A stretch of 33,163 nucleotides of DNA from positions 296,890 to 330,052 of the forward strand of contig KQ482032.1 in the NCBI GenBank assembly GCA_001430745.1. The letters run 5' to 3'. Below are positions 27,786 through 33,163 of this stretch, one piece after another. The position numbers and the translations under genes were made by a program. This DNA is from Auxenochlorella pyrenoidosa (Eukaryota > Chlorophyta > Trebouxiophyceae > Chlorellales > Chlorellaceae). The notes beneath the pieces are model-generated. The model saw only the letters and a list, made by a program, of their open reading frames with translations, was not told the DNA's origin and made no database searches. The first letter of the stretch is position 1, and the number at the start of each line of letters is the position of its first letter.

Positions 27786-30700
27786 ATGACGATCGCTGCT
27801 GCGCTCGAAGTGCCTCTGAATGTCGCGCTGGCGCTGTGCCAGACGCAAACGCAGGTGCGGGCTGTCGCTGCCTGCCCTGACAAACTGGGGATCTTGTATC
27901 TCAGCTCACAGAGGCTGACAAACCCTCCGCGATCGCCCAACCAAGCTGAAAAGTCCAAGCGCCGTCGCCGCTGCTGCCAGTGTCGCCGCTGCCGCCACCC
28001 CCCCAACATTTGCAAACTCCACCTGCCAGGTGGTAACGCTGCTGGAGTGCACCTCGAGAGGGCAGCAGCTGCAGCAGCTGGCAGACCTGCGGGCCGTGCA
28101 TGCATCATGCGGCGACCTGGCGCCCCTGCAGGCCTTCTGCACACAGGCCCTGGAGCAGCGCAACTCTGGTGAGGTGCATGCGAGGCATTGCTATTCAATG
28201 AGGTGCGACGGCGGAGAAGATGCCGTGCTCGACACAGCAACAGGCATACACGGACATCACCCAGCGTGGCCCGCCAAGCGCAGCGCACAATTGCGCAGGC
28301 CAGCAGTTTGCCTGCCCCGCCCCAATTGTGCGCAGCCCTGGTGCCCGCAGTGGCTCTCGTCACCCAGGCCCTGGCGGCTCACCGCCGCGCCGCGGCAGCG
28401 CTGGCGGCCCGGCAGGCAGAGGCAGTTGAGGCCCTGGCGGCGCTTGGGCGCCAGCTGGCAATGCAGGCGAGCGAGAGCGGCGAGGAGGCGCGCCACTTGG
28501 GGCAGCAGGCACACGGGCTCGAGCTGGTGAGGGGCCGGCCAGGGATTGCATACGTCAAGTGTTGTGCGTCTTTAACTCTCCGCCTCCGCTGCATGATGCT
28601 GCCAGGGCTGTTCACACGCTGCATTTGGCAGAGCCAGGGTAGAGAGCCGCAGGCCTGCCTGCCGGTATCGCCCCTTTCCGGCCCTGCAGGCAGTGGAGCG
28701 GCAGCTGCTGTCAGCGGTGCAGGCCGAGCTGGCGCAGCGCGCGCAGCACCTCGCGGCTGCTGGCGGCCAGCTGGACCGGCTGCCGCACCTGCCGCCCTTC
28801 TCCGCTGCCTTGGGACAGCTGAAGAGTGAGGCTGCAGCGGCGCTGCAGCAGCTGGAGCAGAGGAGGCAGGCTGCGGGGGCGCAGCAGGGGCGGCAGCAGG
28901 TTGCGCACCAGCCGCAGCGCTCACCCGCCGATGCGCTGCCATCGGCAGACATGGCGCATTCACCAGGCCCGCCTGCTGTGCAGCCTCCAGCGGCCCAGCA
29001 GGAGCAGCAGCCGCGGCAGGCGACGCTGCACACCGCAGATGCGCAGCTGTTGTGCTCCGGCATGCAGCACCTGGCGGGCGAGCTGCGGCAGGTGCAGGCG
29101 ATGCTGCTGGAGCAGCAGCGGCAGCGGGCGCCCATGCTGGCGTTCCTGCAGCAGCTGCTGCCGGCGCTGCTGCCGGCGGGGCCGCCGCCGCCTCCGCCGC
29201 CGCAGCAACAGCAGCCGGCGCCGCTGCAGCTGCAGTGGCAGCAGCTGCGCTCGCCGCAGTCTGCTGTGCCGCTGCAGCAAGCTTCCTTGCAGCAGCAGAA
29301 TGAAGGCTCGCCACGGCCTCCAGATCAGCGTCAGCAGCACCACCAGCAGCAGGCAGGGGCACCAGGCCTGGGGGAGCAGCAGCTGGTAGGCGGCACACTG
29401 CAGGCAAGCCGCGAGCTGTCCCTGGGCCCTGCCGTCCCCACTGCAGAGCTGCAGCCTGAGCAGCAGGTGCCAGAGCACCAACAGGAGCCGCAGCAGCAGC
29501 ACGCCGCAGCGACCAGTGCAGACAATGTCGCCAGCGCACCTGCAGACAATGGCATGCCACAGCTGGCTGCCGGCACGCCTGAGGCAGCAGCGGCGGCCGC
29601 AGCGGCCGCAGCAGGGCTTGCAAGCAGCCGCGCGCTGCACACTGCTCTGCGCGGGGATGCCGCGCCCAGCAGCAGCAGCGAGGAGCGACTGGCGGCGGCT
29701 GCAGGGCTGGCTGAAGGACGCATGCACAGCCCTCAGAAGACAACAGCCTCGGCCCTGCCAAGAGCAACACCACCAGCTGGCGATGCCGCCGCAGCAGCTG
29801 CAGTCGCCGGAGGCGGCACACCCGCCGGCTTTGCCTTTCCGCAGCTGCAGGGCCCAGCGCCCACGCCTGTGCTGCCCGCAGACCCACCCCCACGCCAAGC
29901 CTACGCCGGGGGAGCAGCAGCAGGAGCCGCGCCAGTTGCAGCGGATGCGTCGCCTGTCGGCAAGGAGAACCTCACCAGCAGCCAGAGCAACAGCCAGGAG
30001 CAGGGCGCACCCCCGCAGCTGCTATTCGGCGGCGGGGCGGCAGCAGCGGCAGGTGCTGCTGCCTGCGGCAAGGCGGGGCACAAGGGGGCGCCGGCACAGC
30101 TGGAGGCGCTGCCAGACTCGGAGGAGCAGAGCCTGCCGGGCACGCAGCTGCTGGAGTCGCCGCGCATGCAGCAGCGGGAGCAGCTGCCGCCGCCCGCTCC
30201 GCGCTCAGCCGCGCCTCCCCTGGCAGCCAACCTGCACACGAGCCAGCCAGCGCAGGCGCCAGAGGCGCAGGAGGCGCCCCTGGCAGCAGCCCAGGTGCCA
30301 GGCGCTGCGGCGGGCGGAGCGCCGTCTGGCGGCCCCCAGTGTGAGTGCCTACTGTAGCCCCCTTTCTGTGCCGCGCCGCTTGCCTTGCCATGCCCTGCCC
30401 CGTGGCGGAGACGTCACCATCCGTCTGCCCGCGCTGGCCGTGCAGGCACGCCTGCGCCGTCCCTGGCAGCCTTGCTGGACAGCCAGCGGGACTCCACCTC
30501 CCCCAAGGGACCCGGCAGCGGCAGGCCCGGCAGCGCAGGCGGCGGCACGGCCCCGCGGCCAGACGCGGCAGCTGCAGCCGCGCCGGGCGCGGGCGCTGCA
30601 GGCACGGGTGCGCTGCCGGCACCGGCAGCAGACCCCGACTCGGCGGGCAAGCAGCGCGGCAGCAGCGGCAGCGGGGTGGCCCCTGCGCCGGCCGCTGCTG

Positions 30701-31830
30701 CTACGCCAGCGCCTGGCGTAGCAGCAGCGGCGGCGGCGCAGCAGCAGCAGCAGGAACAGCAGCAGCAGGGCGAGGGCCAGCAGCCCATGCCAGGTGTGGA
30801 GCGCAAGCGGCCTGCCTCCCAGGAGGGGGACGCCCGCTGCCGGCACAAGCGCAGCCGGTTTGGGCGCGAGTCTCAGGAGCAGCAGGAGCAGGAGGGGGAG
30901 AGGAGGCGCCAGCACCAGCACCAGGGGGAGCCGCAGCCCCAGCTGCAGGGGCAGCAGCAGCAGCAAGGGCACCAGCAGGTGCAGCAGCAGCAGCGCCAGC
31001 AGACACAAGAGGCAGGCGGCGCTGGCTGCGGCTTGCCGGCTGGTGCCGCAGGTGCTGGAGAGGGCCCGGGGTTGCAGCCGCCGCTCACGCAGGGCGGGGA
31101 GAGTGAGCAGCAGGGTGCCCAGCAGCCGCTCGATGGCTCAGAGCCCTGCAGCAGCAGCGGCATCATGTGCACTCAGCAGCCGCTATCCTCGGGGGCTGCT
31201 GGCAAGGCCCTGCCGCCGCTAATGGCACTGCCGGGGGGCCCCCATGGCGGCCTTGCCCCGGCAGCAGCCCCCCCACTGGCAGCCCTGCACCAGCTGTGGC
31301 AGCAGCAGGGAGCAGCCTCCCCCCTGCTGGCGCTGCTGGGCACACCAGGTGGCCTGTCGGCCCTGCCGGCACCAGGTCTTCAGCTGGAGGGTGCTGCAGC
31401 AGGCAGTGCAGGCGGCGCAGGCATCTCCTGGCCGCCTGGCCCCTCGTGGCAGCCGGCGCCTGTAGCGGGCGCTGCCGAGGGCGCCACGCCGCGCTTCATC
31501 GGCCCCACCGGCGGCGGCAGCGGCAGCACAACACCGTGGCAGCCCGCCGCGGCAGTGCTGGCACCAGTGGCAGCGCCGCCACCGCTGGGATGCAGCCCGC
31601 TGCAGGCGCTGCTTGGCGTGCCTGGCCTTGGTGGCGTGGCAGATAGCCCAGCCCAGCCCAGCCCAACAGCAGGCATGCAGCAGGCACACTGGCAGAAGGA
31701 AGAAGTGCAGCAGGCACAGCATCACCGCCTGGCTCGCTCGAGCTCGCCGCAGGGCCCGGCCATGGCGGCGGCGCCCATGGGGGAGCTGGCAGCGTCCGAG
31801 CGGCAGCTTTCGGCTAGCAAGCAGTCCTAG
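27786..31830 (+). CDS. Gln/Ala-rich coiled-coil protein with nuclear localisation signal and three LxxLL motifs (1144 aa)
   Basis: Five exons are 27786-27854, 28030-28168, 28336-28526, 28690-30340 and 30446-31830, giving 1144 codons plus TAG in phase. The first 200 residues are structured and helical: MTIAAALEVPLNVALALCQT, VVTLLECTSRGQQLQQLADL, and a heptad-like stretch EAVEALAALGRQLAMQASES to LLSAVQAELAQRAQHLAAAG that should form a coiled coil. The remaining 900 residues are low-complexity Gln, Ala, Pro and Gly, largely from CAG/GCA-type codon runs. A basic cluster at about residues 803-822 (RKRPASQEGD then RHKRSRF) fits a bipartite nuclear signal. LxxLL motifs occur at about residues 690 (SLAALLDS), 977 (PLLALLGTPGG) and 1069 (PLQALLGVPGLGG). 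Such composition is typical of transcriptional co-regulators or condensate-forming proteins, but no family is recognised. Exon 3 could equally begin at the next AG a few codons later. The start has no nearby rival ATG. Confidence 0.72.
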
Positions 31831-32059
31831 GGGTTGACATACGTGTGCATTGTTTGGTGGCATTGCGACTCCAATTGCAAGAAGACTCGTCACATGGAAC
31901 ACCAGTGGCTCAGCACCAGCGACCGTCTGCTATGGCTAGGAGCAGTAGCAACGGAAGCTCTTGGCGGTGCAGGGCAGGGGTCGTGGGCAGAGGGCAGGGC
32001 ACTGGGGGCCCTCAGGCATCCGCAGGAGGCGGCACGACGGGCGCGGCGGGGGCGCTCAC

Positions 32060-32966
32060 CCCATGCGCGCACGTTGGCAATGGCCACCTGCTGCTGCTTG
32101 GCGGGGTACCTGCCAGGGCCAAGGGGCCGCAAGAGAGATTGCCTGACGTCAGCACGCGCACCAGGGGACGGCGCCGGGCTTCCGCCAGCCCTGCCCACAT
32201 GCGTGCCCTGCTTGCCTGGTGCGATGCGGGCAGGCCAGGCAGGCCCACCCTCCCGGCTCACATGTAGCCCTGGATGCGCACCACCAGCTCCGCACCCTTC
32301 ATCACTGCAGCATCGGGGGGCGGGGCAGTGGGGTGGGGGAGCATGGGGGAACTTGCCAAGGCTGGAGGACATCTGCACAGGCAGCCACTGGCGCTGCCGA
32401 CCCCCCGGTAGCTGGTCAGGCGCAGCGTGGCTGGCATGCGCTGTCGGGAGCTCCCCTCAGTTGGGGAGGGGACGGCGGACGTTATCCAGGGGCGCTCGCA
32501 TCACAGACGTCCAAGTGCAGCGCCGCACCATACGCAGCACACAGCAGCGGGACCACAGCCAGGCGGCAGACCTGGCAGCGAAGCCTGCAGCTCTCACAGC
32601 AGATGGTGCCACCCACGATGAGACCCTTGGGCCCAACCGCCACCTGCGGGGCAGGGCTTAAGCAGGGCAGTGCTTGGAGAGGGATGGGCCGCTGTCCGCC
32701 GCCGGTGCTGGAGCAAGGATGAGATGAGAGGGGCGCGGCGGGCACTCTGCCAGAAGAGGCGCCTGAATGCAGCCTGGCGTCTCTGCAGGCCACCCTGCTC
32801 TGGCTGGGCTTACTGCTGCCCAGGTTGGATACACGGGGGGTTGCCGAAATGGAGGGGCCCATGGCCGCGCCCTCTGGCGTGATCGTCGGGGGACCCACTG
32901 CCAGCTGTCCGGCACCGGCCTCCAGTGCACGGGTGCCAACTTCTGCCTGCCCTTCCCCTCGATCAT
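32060..32966 (-). CDS. unidentified gene, internal exons only (5' end outside window, 3' end unresolved)
   Basis: Exons can be followed on the minus strand at 32505-32643 (VAVGPKGLIVGGTICCESC to YGAALHLDV), 32262-32304 (MKGAELVVRIQGYM) and 32060-32109 (YPAKQQQVAIANVRAWG). All have GT-AG borders and agreeing phases. Upstream, an exon beginning at 32966 after the acceptor CCCCCCAG is likely, but its frame and end are unclear: either a 68-nt exon (MIEGKGRQKLAPVHWRPVPD) or a longer read-through giving TRALEAGAGQLAVGPPTITP. The region ICCESCRLRCQVC has five Cys in 13 residues and could bind a metal, though the second half might belong to an intron. Downstream of 32060 the terminal exon is not clear before about 31900. 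I do not recognise the family. It converges with the Gln-rich gene. Confidence 0.42.
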
Positions 32967-32968
32967 CT

Positions 32969-33163
32969 GGGGGGTTAACCAGGCTGCGCCACTACACGTG
33001 GCGGGGGTGTGCAGACAGTCAAGAATGAAAGCATGCACACACCACAGCTGCAGAATGTGTGCGCCCTTTGCTTTGGGGGGTTACACAGGCTGCGCCACTA
33101 CACGTGGCGGGGGTGAGCAGACAATCAAGAATGAAAGCACGCACACACCACGGCTGCAGAAAG
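32969..33163. repeat. 106-bp tandem duplication (two units, second cut by window end)
   Basis: Unit 1 starts at 32969 (GGGGGGTTAACC) and unit 2 at 33075 (GGGGGGTTACAC). They match over the first 89 bases with about ten differences by eye, and the second unit runs to the last base of the window. Each unit contains CGCCACTACACGTGGCG, a 6-bp inverted repeat around TACAC, with the G-box-like palindrome CACGTG at 32995-33000 and 33101-33106. On the minus strand the duplicated block ends directly at the 3' splice site of the exon beginning at 32966. Confidence 0.85.

Noticed and set aside
28379..29893. 504-codon minus-strand open frame opposite the Gln-rich gene
   Set aside because: It mirrors the CAG/GCA-type codon runs of the plus-strand gene and translates to Ala/Leu/Arg repeats only.
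1..33163. A defence system, biosynthetic cluster, CRISPR array, tRNA or viral insertion
   Set aside because: All strong frames are intron-containing eukaryotic genes of housekeeping or algal-specific type. No repeat-spacer array, cloverleaf-like sequence, reverse transcriptase, integrase or capsid-like protein was seen on either strand.

Overview
The window is nuclear DNA from a green alga, most likely a trebouxiophyte of the Chlorella type. The evidence is very high GC content, genes cut into many short exons with introns of roughly 100-300 bp, a plant-type RabE/Rab8 GTPase, and proteins resembling the OPR/RAP family of organelle RNA-binding factors. TGTAA motifs, the chlorophyte poly(A) signal, lie 15-230 nt downstream of several stop codons. 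No bacterial operon, tRNA, rRNA, CRISPR array or mobile element was seen. All gene models were built by hand from reading frame, splice consensus and phase. They carry no transcript or database support.

Layout: 30-3281 (+) is the 3' part of a SulP/SLC26 transporter with STAS and cyclic-nucleotide-binding domains. 3622-5238 (+) is a secreted orphan protein. 5942-6606 (-) is a possible small organelle-targeted protein. 7046-11457 (-) and 11969-16018 (-) are tandem paralogues encoding membrane-anchored SGNH hydrolases with a Cys-containing C-terminal domain. 17191-18676 (+) is RabE/Rab8. 18986-22736 (-) and 22749-25925 (+) are a head-to-head pair encoding a large helical-repeat (OPR-like) protein and a RAP-domain-like protein. 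26016-27649 (-) is an organelle-targeted protein with an RGG tail, and 27786-31830 (+) is a 1144-aa Gln/Ala-rich coiled-coil protein with nuclear features. 32060-32966 (-) holds exons of an unidentified gene whose 5' end lies beyond the window, next to a 106-bp tandem duplication at the right edge.

The most unusual property is splicing. By my models 11 of about 71 introns start with GC instead of GT, against about 1% in most eukaryotes. Two of these GC donors are conserved between the SGNH paralogues, and a third differs between them (GT in one, GC in the other). The paralogues also share a 13-nt microexon that leads into the catalytic Asn block, and a 157-bp near-identical tract that suggests gene conversion. 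The adjacent OPR-like, RAP-like and RGG genes form a possible neighbourhood of organelle gene-expression factors.
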